Positions 37,253 to 47,500 of a stretch of DNA of 64,000 bases are shown one piece after another. Under the pieces are notes generated by a model that saw only the letters and a list, made by a program, of their open reading frames with translations, did no database searches and was not told the origin of the DNA. A program made the position numbers and the translations under genes. Origin of the DNA: Moringa oleifera (taxonomy: Eukaryota > Streptophyta > Magnoliopsida > Brassicales > Moringaceae); assembly GCA_021397835.1 (NCBI GenBank), contig JAJFZO010000609.1, positions 12,402,001 to 12,466,000 on the forward strand, read 5' to 3'. Numbering within the stretch: position 1 is the stretch's first letter; each line of letters starts with the position of its first letter.

Positions 37253-39246
37253 AATATTCAATTCTGGAAACTAAAAAGAATATAGCAAATGTACACTGAT
37301 CTTGCCCGTTCCCTTTCAATGCTTTGTTGTAGCATAATCTGTCATCTTTCTTGCATTGTTTGGATCTTGAGTAGAGTTGGCAAGTGGCATTGGTTGCATG
37401 TTTTTCCATGCAGTCCATCCTGATGGAGGTGGTGCCTGATACGGTTTACAAATTTGATATCGCAAACGGGATGAGTTAACACTTTGTTAGTTGTGCATGA
37501 AGCATTCGACATGATGAACTATACATCGGTGTGGTAGTTTATGTATCGATGTGATTAAATACACATCAATTGATATTTGGTTTAAGAGTTTGATTAAAAT
37601 TTATGAATTAATTTTTTTTTTATAAATTATATATAGATTAATCAAAAGATTTAAAATAGTGTATGTAATTTTAAGCTGTTTTACTTTTGAATTGATTTTA
37701 CTTTTTTTTTTACATAAAATTTTTAGAGTTTAATATAAGATTGAAGAGACAAACTTAAGGATTTTATTTTTTTTATTATATATTTGAGCGTGTATTTAAA
37801 ATGATGAAATTAATTTTTATTATAGATTAAAATTTTAAAAATATAAATAAGTTGTAATTATAATTTTACAAATAATTTATATTAAAAAATTGATGATTTT
37901 TAAATAAAAAAATACTATGTGACTATTAATTTACGTTTGATTCCACCTCAACCATGTCAATCCAACACAGCACATTTGTCACTTTAGAGGATAATAATTT
38001 GTGTTAATTTTTTTAACTTATGGGGAGTAAATTTAGCATTAATTTATAGTTGTTTTGGTTATTATCTTAATATCTTATTCTTTCATCCATTTTAATTGTA
38101 TGGAAAGGAAACTTAGTGCATTGGCTTTGGCCCCATTGGTTGTGCACTTCTTCGCATCGGCAAAAGAAAGTGACTAAATGAGCGGGATTTGATTCTCGTA
38201 ATGTATCATTGCTACTTTTTAGAGTATAGGTTCAGTGTTCCTGTGAATCTCAGAAGGACAAATCTGTCTTAAGAGCCATTTATCGGTATTTTTGCATTTC
38301 ATACTTTGAATTAGTGGTTACAAATTTATAGCAGCATTTGATTGTTAATACATAAATAATCCTTTTAGCTAAGCTATTGACTTTCCAGGCACATTCTAGG
38401 TGACATTATAAGATCTCTTTGGCAAAGCTAAATCTCTTCCTCCTTGATAGCCGCATCCAACTAATTCCTTTTTTACAGACTCACGGAGGTCCCTTAGCAT
38501 CTCTCTTTTTTTCTTCTAATCCTTTTATCTGGAGTTGCAATTTTCTTTTTTATTTTCTATACTAACCATTGAAAAAAGAAACAAGGGGGGTGGGGTGGTT
38601 CCCAACTCTCATACGGGAAAACCAAAGAATTTATTATATATCATATTTTTATAAATACTAATCCACTTTGCCTCATCATAAACAGATAACGTTGATAAGT
38701 GTTTTTGACATTATATATTTTAAATTACTTGTTATTTCAAAAAGTTTATAATTTATTTAATACCTGAAATATTTAATGCAGATTTTTTAAAATTAGTAAA
38801 TATTAAAAAATTGGCACAAAACCTACCCCATAAGAAACAGATTACAATTATCAATTGTTATGGCTGGACTACGAAAGGGAAAAACAATAAAAATCTGAAA
38901 AGTTTCCCTTCTAGAATGCACAGAAACAGCGTAGCTACTATTGGCGACCATAATATGGTCCCCACACGTTCAAAGAATTGGAGTGGCCCCCACACGTGAC
39001 AGCTCACCATCGTTTGTTACACGGTGGACATGGTACAGCTCTGTCACCTTTAGTAGCTTAATTTTAACGCAACCTGTTTCATTTCTGTTCTCTCACTTTC
39101 TCTATTTCTCTCTCTGACGCCAACTTCACATCTCGGATTTTGCTCTTTAAAGGCCGTGAGCTTCCTTCTCTAAAGCCCAAACAAGCATCGGTCAAAGAAG
39201 AATCCAGTAGGGCAGAAGTAAAAACCAACGCGAAAATCAGGCGAAG
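37253..39246. other. Intergenic region between the derlin copy and profilin
   Basis: This contains the derlin 3' flank, a very AT-rich stretch (about 37590-37930 and 38680-38810), a G-rich tract (38586-38600) and the profilin promoter and leader near 39050-39246. I see no further gene. Confidence 0.5.
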
Positions 39247-40996
39247 ATGTCTTGGCAGCAGTACGTGGACGAGCACTTGATGTGCGATATCGAAGGCAAC
39301 CGCCTCACCGCCGCTGCTATCCTCGGCCAAGAAGGCAGCGTTTGGGCCCAGAGCGCTACCTTCCCTCAGGTCCATTTTTCTCTTCTTCATGTCATGCAGT
39401 TTTGACTGTAAGCTTTTACTATGTCATTTAATCGTTCTGGTTAAGATCGTGCCTTACTTTTTTGATTCCATGAAATTCGATATCCACAACGGTTTATATA
39501 TATTAATCATTGTTTGCTAACTGTTTCTGTTTTCTATATCTGAGAAAATCATTTCAAGTGAGCTCTCCAGGTTCTATCTGATGTGATCGCTAAACGGACG
39601 ATTCATGTTCTGTTTCTGTTCTTTATCTTTGTTGTCCCTGAAATTACCGCTGAAGTGAAATATGACATGTTTTAGTCTTTACTTCGTACATGCGACAATA
39701 AGTGGGCCCCACTAATTTGGAATTGAGGCTGGTTTCCTGTTGAGTTGAAGTATTTTGAGTGTTTCCTTATACCGCAACTAAATAGCTGTTAGCCGTGTTG
39801 TCAGCGGCCAGATTGCTTTTGAGGTTGTAGGCTTGGAATTGTGAAAATCTTCGTGATGCTTACTAGTGATGGAATGTGCTTTTGGTGGAACTCTAAGTCT
39901 GCAATATGCTCTATAATTATCAATTTGCATTTCTGATTTTATGTTACTGTCAATTAGAGATCAAATTTGTAACATGGAAAGAAGTGTATATTTCCAAAAC
40001 TGGGATTCATGTTTAATTTTAATTTTTTTCATAATCCATTTTAATTGTTTTCTTTGTTGGTCTTGCAGTTTACACCAGAAGAGATAAGTGCTATTATGAA
40101 TGATTTTGCTGAACCTGGATCTCTTGCACCAACTGGCTTATTCCTTGGCGGCACAAAGTATATGGTGATCCAAGGTGAACCAGGGGCTGTTACACGAGGA
40201 AAGAAGGTAATGATTGGCCTCTAGAATTCTTATTATACATGCTGATGCACTATGTCATGTTATCAAATATTGTTTCTTGTGGAGATGGTTCTATTGCAAA
40301 TGTTCCACTTCTTCATCAGGTTGTACTGGAAAAATTTATGCCCATACATCATTCTCTTGATGCTTATCTGGTTTTACATCTGCTGCATTGGATGGTTGAA
40401 TTAGCCTTATTTGATGTTGCTCCATACTTGTTGTTAGTCCTTGTATGAGTGGGTTTTGAGATCTCTAGTTGGCCATTGTATGAGTGGGTTTTGAGAGCTC
40501 TAGTTATTCATCATCGTAATAGTTTTGTAAAGATCTTAGAATTCTGCTCTTGCTCAGTCTGTATTTCAAAATTGGCACAGTTGAACAAAGGGTTGAAGTT
40601 TGAGATAATTTACTTCAGGCAGAAAAACAAAGAAATCATTCCAGGACACCTACATAATTGTGTTTCATTAATTATTATAATAAAGATGTTGCCACTGGAT
40701 ATTTCCCCAGATATGATGATACTAATCTTATCTTAAATATTCAATGGTGACAAATATTTCAATTTGCTGCTAACTGTATGATGTTTATGATTATCTTACA
40801 AACTGTTTGACTTAGCTACTGGTGATGAGCCTTTGGTGTATTAATGCAATGCGTATTTCAGGGATCTGGCGGTGTTACTATCAAGAAGACCAGTCAGGCC
40901 TTGCTTATTGGTATATATGATGAGCCTCTAACACCTGGTCAATGCAACATGATTGTAGAAAGGCTGGGTGATTATCTGATTGAGCAGGGTCTTTAG
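39247..40996 (+). CDS. Profilin
   Basis: Three exons (39247-39369, 40069-40206, 40862-40996) encode 131 residues, the usual length of plant profilins. Profilin binds actin monomers, poly-proline and phosphoinositides, and supplies actin for polymerisation in the cytosol. The diagnostic N-terminus [12 protein letters not shown] is present, as are [30 protein letters not shown] (as [12 protein letters not shown] then GAVTRGKKG) and the C-terminal LIGIYDEP with [12 protein letters not shown]. The two-intron layout matches plant profilin genes. Plant profilins are common pollen and food pan-allergens. Remembered Arabidopsis synteny places profilins next to derlin-1, as here. Confidence 0.97.
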
Positions 40997-41784
40997 TTGT
41001 ATAGCTATGTTGTTTCCTTTATTCTGTTCCCCTGAGAGATTTTTATCAGCATCTTGAGTTCGTTTTCATCTACCTATATGATATTAAAATTCTTGCAGTT
41101 AAATAGTATTTTACTGATGAGGCTTTAAGGAGAGCTCAGTGTGAGGATGAATTGGTGCTTGGAGAGTGATGGACATGGCTTCTCATCTTTGTATGAAATA
41201 TTTATCTTTGTAATCTCAGACGTAAAAGGATGGGTTTGAGTTGTATGGTTCTGGGGTCTTATTTTTGAGAGAGTTCTGGGCTTTCTTGAATGAAGTGTGT
41301 CTATTGCCCTGCTAGTGTGCAATGCTTCTTTTCATTTTACTATCTGAAATTCTCTTTGAAAGTAATGCTAGTTCAAGGATCTGATGGCATCCATTGAAGG
41401 TAGTTGAAAAGCAGGAGAGGAAAGGAAGAGATGGTACTCCTGTATTGGATAAAATTCCTCACGAACAAGTGAAATTGATGGGATATAATTTCAGGTGGGT
41501 AGGGTTAAGGTAGCCCTTCGAATTAAGTTAAAGGTTCTTTATAAAATGATCTCATACTGTGAAGTCTGAAGCTTCCCTCCATTTTGCTTTTGCTCTGGGG
41601 AAGCAGACTGCACCTAAGTATTTTCATATTTCTGTAGATGAGCACTAAAAGTAGATTTTCAGGTGATCTGTAGTCACTACAAAAACTTCTGGGGAAGCAG
41701 ACTGCACCTAAGTATCTTCATATTTCTGTAGATAAGCACTGAAAGTAGATTTTCAGGTGATCTGTAGTCACTACAAAAACTTCG
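40997..41784. other. Convergent intergenic region between profilin and PPR gene
   Basis: This holds the 3' UTRs of both genes and the 94 bp tandem duplication at 41595-41782. No other feature was seen. Confidence 0.55.
41595..41782 (+). repeat. 94 bp tandem duplication at the 3' end of the PPR gene
   Basis: Two adjacent 94-base copies (41595-41688 and 41689-41782) begin CTGGGGAAGCAGACTGCACC and differ at only about three positions. The second copy ends two bases before the PPR stop codon on the opposite strand, so the duplicated sequence is the start of the PPR 3' UTR. Confidence 0.93.
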
Positions 41785-43668
41785 CTACCAATACTCATTA
41801 CAAGAACATCTCCCATTTTTGAAATGATGGAAGCGGCTTCGATCTCTCACGATAATTTCTCTCTGAACTATCTTAGATATAATTTTTATGGCATCATGGC
41901 AATCATCACAAATTCTTAAATTCTTAGCAATTCGAATTGTCGTTCCTTCTCTTGTACTAATCAGGCCAAATGCGATTGCCAGTTTTTCACTATGAGTAGA
42001 CAAAGCATCTTCCTTCTCTTCCTCATCTATATTATGCAATACAAGGTCTATCTTGGGCTTGTACCCAGCCAGCTTCATTTTCCTCCTTAATTCCGTAATC
42101 ATTGTCCATATTTTCTCTGATTGAGGATGCTTCAGGTCTCCCATGAAGAACTCATGAACTGTGTTATCCACCTCTATCCAGCTGCACCCAGGTGTCTTCA
42201 GTAACCCATTATTCTGCATTCTCAGCCTACATTTTGCAGCATCATCCAATCTACCCATTGAAGCATAAAGATTAGAAAGATAAATAAAACTTCCAGAATG
42301 GTCAGGATCTAGTTCAAGAATTTGCTGGACAACACGCTCTCCTCTTTCAGTGTCCTTGTAAATTCTGCAACCACCAAGCAGTGCACCCCAAACTTTCACA
42401 TTCGGCTTCATAGGCATCGAATTGATCAAATCTTCTGCTTCATCAAAGCGACCTGCTCGACTTAGAAGATCAACCAAACACCCGTAATGTCCAACCTCGG
42501 GAGTGATCCTATAAACATTTTCCATCATTTCAAAATACTTTAGCCCCTTATCGACCAAACCTGCATGAGTGCATGCTGTCAACAACCCCATGAATGTAAC
42601 ATCCGTAGGCTGCACTCCGCATTCAAGCATCTCACTGAAGCACCTAAAGGCTTCATTTGCCCGCCCATGCATAGCCAATCCAGTTATGATAATACTCCAT
42701 GATATCCCATCTCTCTTCCTCATCGTACCAAAAACCCGCCTAGCCTCCGCTATGCATCCGCACTTCGCGTACATGTCTGCTAATGCGTTCCCCAAGAATA
42801 AACTCAGTTCCATGCTGCTCCATCTTATGAATCTATCGATCCACTTCCCTAAATCGAGGGCACCAAGATGTGCGCAAGCTGACAAGACGCTAACAAGCGT
42901 AGCTTCGTTTGGCCTCAGTCCACCCGTTTGCTGCATCTGCCGGAACAGTTCGATAGCCTCTCCGTACCTTTCATTCTGTGAGTACGCAGCAATCATGGCG
43001 TTCCAACAAACCACATTCCTTTCTGGCATTTCACCAAAAAGCCGCCTAGCTTCCTCCACTTTCCCTACTCTCGCGTACCCACTGATCATCGTGGACCAAG
43101 TAACTAGACTTTTACCTACCATCCCATCAAATACCCGTCTAGCCTTATCCACATCCCCATTCATGCAACACCCACAAACCAACGTATTCCATGATACAAT
43201 ATCTTTGACCGGCATTTCATCGAACATCCTCTGTCCAATATAGAGAAAACCAAGTTTGAGGTACATATCAAAAAGCGAATTTTTGACGAAGATATTAGAT
43301 TCAAATCCACATTTAAGCACAAAACAGTGAATCTTCTCGCCATCTGTCAGCCGAGAAAGTCCAGCGCAGGCCTTGAGAACCGAAGTGAAGGTGTACTCAT
43401 CTGGGTAAGGCCCGTTTGGTGATAGCACCAATTGGTTGAAGTAGAAAATCGTGCTGAACCCGTCATTGTTTTGAGAGAAGGATTTCAGGAGGGCGTTGTA
43501 GGCGAAGATGTTCGGCTCAGTAAGGTAGTGTGCGAATATATGCGCACCGTAGTTAACGTTAGCGTGGGCGGCGCAAATGCCTATAAGCTTGACGGCGATG
43601 ATGTTCGGGTCAAGGGAAGGCGTCGGACATAAGATGGCTTGGGCTTGGATTTGGTAAACGTGGCGCAT
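41785..43668 (-). CDS. DYW-class pentatricopeptide repeat protein (organellar RNA editing family)
   Basis: Single exon, 627 residues from the first in-frame ATG. PLS-type PPR repeats run through most of the protein, for example VSWNTLVCGCCMNGDVDKAR, RNVVCWNAMIAAYSQN and YGCLVDLLSRAGRFDEAE. E/E+ motifs (KVWGALLGGCR, GCSWIEVDN) and a DYW deaminase-like domain follow. The domain has the zinc-binding HSEKLA and CDDCHDAIK elements and ends CSCNEYW, so the terminal triplet is EYW rather than DYW. Such proteins bind single sites in plastid or mitochondrial transcripts and usually direct C-to-U editing. The open frame runs 28 codons further 5' to an in-frame TGA without another ATG. The true start may be the ATG at 43668, or an upstream exon or altered codon may be involved. 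No target can be predicted here. Confidence 0.93.
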   Translation of the reverse strand: MRHVYQIQAQAILCPTPSLDPNIIAVKLIGICAAHANVNYGAHIFAHYLTEPNIFAYNALLKSFSQNNDGFSTIFYFNQLVLSPNGPYPDEYTFTSVLKACAGLSRLTDGEKIHCFVLKCGFESNIFVKNSLFDMYLKLGFLYIGQRMFDEMPVKDIVSWNTLVCGCCMNGDVDKARRVFDGMVGKSLVTWSTMISGYARVGKVEEARRLFGEMPERNVVCWNAMIAAYSQNERYGEAIELFRQMQQTGGLRPNEATLVSVLSACAHLGALDLGKWIDRFIRWSSMELSLFLGNALADMYAKCGCIAEARRVFGTMRKRDGISWSIIITGLAMHGRANEAFRCFSEMLECGVQPTDVTFMGLLTACTHAGLVDKGLKYFEMMENVYRITPEVGHYGCLVDLLSRAGRFDEAEDLINSMPMKPNVKVWGALLGGCRIYKDTERGERVVQQILELDPDHSGSFIYLSNLYASMGRLDDAAKCRLRMQNNGLLKTPGCSWIEVDNTVHEFFMGDLKHPQSEKIWTMITELRRKMKLAGYKPKIDLVLHNIDEEEKEDALSTHSEKLAIAFGLISTREGTTIRIAKNLRICDDCHDAIKIISKIVQREIIVRDRSRFHHFKNGRCSCNEYW

Positions 43669-44551
43669 GGCGAGCTGCGCGACACATTTTAGCAGGAGGT
43701 GAGGAAGCTTCTGGTGGCTGTTCCTGGGCAAGTGGAGAAGAGCCAGCGTGAGCTGCGCTTTGAGTCAGAGTAACTCGTTGAGCCAACGATTTGCAAGCCC
43801 GAGTTGAAAGGCTAGTCGCTTAGACCTATAATTTCCAGGGTCGATTTGTTAGGAGGGAAAGGAGCTGAGGATTTATTGGACCAATCACCGACGTGGGTGA
43901 GCCTCTTTTGACGTTGTAGGCCCAATGGCACTTACAAATTTGATGCTATTCCTATTGATTAATGTAAAAAAAAAGTTTTTACCATATTATATTAATAAAT
44001 ATATACTGAAAATATTTTTACTTTTTCTATTAAGTAAATTTTGAATTTAAGTAATCTAAATCATTATTTACCCTTCTTCGCAAAATTAATGAAAATTAAT
44101 ACTTGATTTGTGAAGCTTAGAGTAATTTTTGAATTTCTCAAAGATGCTCATGAATTTGTTCCTGGGTAGGAAAAAATCGATTTTTTAATTTTATTTTTTT
44201 TTTATTATTGAAAGTATTATTTATTAATTATTACAAAAAATCATTTTTTTTAAACTAAAAACTATAATATGCATATATATGAGAGAGGGAGAGAGCGCAG
44301 TCGGTACTCAACGGATGGGCACCATACTACCATATAAAGGCATCTCTCTGTAGGAATGGCTATTGTGGTCAATGTCGGCTTCTGCAAATCGGTGTACGTA
44401 AAAGAAAAAAAAAAAAAAAGTTCATTCATGAATAGTAGTTCTGCTTCATATGCCAAGTAAGACAGAAACCAAGTGAAATCACAACACGACTCTCTCTCTC
44501 TCTCTCTCTGGTGTCTCCATTTTCATCTCTCGAATCAAAGAAACCCCCAGA
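43669..44551. other. Divergent promoter region of PPR and ENOD93-like genes
   Basis: About 880 bases separate the two start codons. A stretch at 43980-44260 is AT-rich. A (CT)n run at 44490-44509 lies about 45 bases before the ENOD93 ATG and is probably in its leader, as common in plant 5' UTRs. Confidence 0.5.
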
Positions 44552-47500
44552 ATGAGAATTCCGTCGGATTGGAGGGATTTTTTGGACCATAGCAGGAAGA
44601 ATTCCTTGCTGATTGCTTCTCCCTATGAGAAAGAGAAGGCTTTGAGAACTCAGCAATGCACTGAAGGTTTCTAGCTTCCTTTTTTTGTGTAAATTTGAAG
44701 TTTTTGGCTTATCTTTTGTTTTTTTTTTATTGATCATTTAGGTCTCTAAGAAATTAAGAGGGTTAATATCTTTGATGATCTGACCTAAGTTGTTTTTTAT
44801 TTTCAGCAATCAAATATTAAATTTATAAGTTCTTTGAGTTCTGAGTTTTTCAGAGAGGTGATTAGGATCTGAAATCTTCTCCTCTTTTATCTCCTCCAGT
44901 CTGATTTTATCCCCAACCAGCCTGAAGCTTTTATTCTTTGATTGTGTTATAATTTCATCAATTACAATGTCAAAATCTGATAAAAAGTAGAGTTTTGAGT
45001 ATCTGCAGAAGGTGTTCGTGCGGGAACGAAAGCAGCTGCCATAGCTGCTGTTGCAAGTGCAGTGCCTACAGTACGTCATGGTCTTTATTTTCTTATCTGG
45101 ATCATGATCTTTATATAAGTATTATTTTTCATATTCTAATTTGTATATTAATCATTACTGCAGTAGCCTATTTTTTCCTATTAATTATTGTTATTTATAG
45201 TCATTTCTTTGGATATAAATGTATTTTTCATACAGCAATTTGTTTTCCATTATTTGCAATTTATGTGGTGCAATGATTTTATTCTCCTTATTTCATTATT
45301 ATCAATTTTTATGCTCCAACAACAAGTCTTTGGATGCATATATATTCAAAAAGAAAATTTGAGATTTACAATTATAGACTTAGTGGCTGAAAGAGCCTCC
45401 TATTATGTTTGTTTCTTTATCTTTGTTTTATCATTTTAGTATTGAGGCATAGGTTGAGAAAAGAATAAAGAGTTTAGTTTTTCCCATGCATCAAGTTGAG
45501 CAGAAATCAATTAAGAGTAACTTTGTGATTCATCTGTGGGATGATTAACATCTTCCTTTTTGGCCTTTACCTTGTCACCTTGTAGTGGAGGATCCAAGGT
45601 TGGCTTAGACCAGGGTGTTATTAGGATTCAAGTTATAAAGCAGCCATTTCATCATTATTGGTTGGAAAGTGTCTTTTGATTTGTTTGGTATGTGACATTT
45701 ACTTTGGAGACCAAGTAGTCTTGAATGCTTAACACTCTATTACTTGCATTGCTGGCTTCTTATAGTGCTTTAAATCACTTCAATGTGATAACTCTCTGTA
45801 GATAAGATTGTTTCCTGACTTGATGAAAAGGGGGAATATAATGTAACTGATTGAATATTGTGAATTTGCGAATATGTGTGATTCTGCCATTGTCTGGGAG
45901 TGTAAGATAAAGAAAAGGTATTCCATGGGTAATAAATTTTGTCTGGTGGAGAAACAGAGTTGGTCGGAAAAGAGATTGCTTGCCTGCGATGGGATCAATT
46001 CGGAGTCCAGCGAAGATCGAAGGGAGGCGGGCTCTGTATGGGGAGAATGAAGGTGAAGGGCTGACTCAGGTATGTGATCTGACTGTGATGGGTTTTTTGG
46101 GTGACAGGGCGGGCAGTTGGGCTGGGGTGGGTAAAGAACATGGGTTGGAGATGATTCCAATAGAGGGTAAATGGAGGTAATAGAGTATGATGATGCAAGA
46201 GAACAGGAAATTCAAGGAGAGTATTGAGGGATTTGGACAATATATGTAAAATGATGAGGTTGTCCTTTGAAGGGCTATAAACTGAGGCTTTTTCTCCGTT
46301 TGCTAAGATTGAGAAAAGAAGATGGCTTAATCATAACACTAAAGAGAAGGAGGAGAGTAAGATAAGGAGCTGTAGGAGCGTCAGTAGAGCGTTGAGGAGA
46401 TTGGAGTGTGGGTTTAGTCAGTGGGGTTCCAAGGAGCCTAGAGAATTTACACAATGATGGTGCATAGGATTTTACCATGGAATGTAAGGGAAATGAATGA
46501 GGTGGATAAGAAGATTCTAATTAAATAAGTGCTTAGTAGGTGGAGGGCAAATGTAGTTTGTTTACAGGATACTAAAATGGAGGGTGATGTCTCATGGGGT
46601 GGTAAGGAGTCTATGAGGCAAGCACGATATTTAGTGGGTGGCAAAGGCGGCTCAAGGGAGTTCAAGCAGAATATTGATATACTGGGTTGGTGAATTGGGT
46701 GGATTGAAGGACAACTAGATTGGAGCAATGTCCGTGTCATGCATTTTTGAGTGAGAGGGAAGGGGAATGGATTGATTATTTACTAATGTGTATGGGGAGA
46801 TTTACCCTGGGTAATTGGAGAAGATTTTAATGAAGTGTTATTTACTCATGGAAGAGTAGGGGTAGGCAATGGAGGAGAAGGATCTGGGGAGTTTGGGGAG
46901 GTGGTGTTGGAGCTGGGTTTTCATGATATCTTGTTAAGTGGGGAACTGTATATTTGGTCTTGTTTGGGAGACAACCTCTTAATATCTCGACTGGCAGGTT
47001 TTTAGTGTCTAGTTGCTGGAGGAAGGTTTTCTGAGAATGTAGCAGGTGTTAATGTCTAGACCAATTTCAGATCATAATTCGGTGATGTTGTTTTTGGATA
47101 GTTGAAAATGGGGACCTTGTCCGTTCAAGTTTGAGAACATATGGCTGGAAGTTAAGGGCTTCGACAAACTGGTCAAACAATGGTGGGGTAGAGTTGAGAA
47201 GGAAGGAATTTCTGGTTTTCTTGTTGCTAAGAAATTGAAAGCAGTAAAGACTGAGGTGAAGAAATGGAGCAAAAGTGTAGGTAGGCAACTTGGGACATAG
47301 GAAGAACAAGTTGCAGGAGCTGGACAGTACCATAATGGGGGGAAGGAGCACAACAGACAGCCAAGCAAGAAGAATGGTTGTGCATAGGGAGCTGCTCCAT
47401 ATTTTGAAATTGGAAAAGATAACTTGGAGATAGAAGTCAAGGGATAGGAACACATGGTTCTTTCACAGGATGGCCAATGTCCACAGGAGCAGTACTTTGT

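Noticed and set aside
37370..37990. Possible hAT-type element between derlin and profilin (GAGTTGGCAAG near the left, GTCAATCCAAC near the right)
   Set aside because: The end similarity is weak and I found no flanking duplication.
42569..43243. 224-codon open frame on the + strand
   Set aside because: It lies fully antisense to the well-supported PPR gene and has no recognisable content; a shadow of PPR codon usage.
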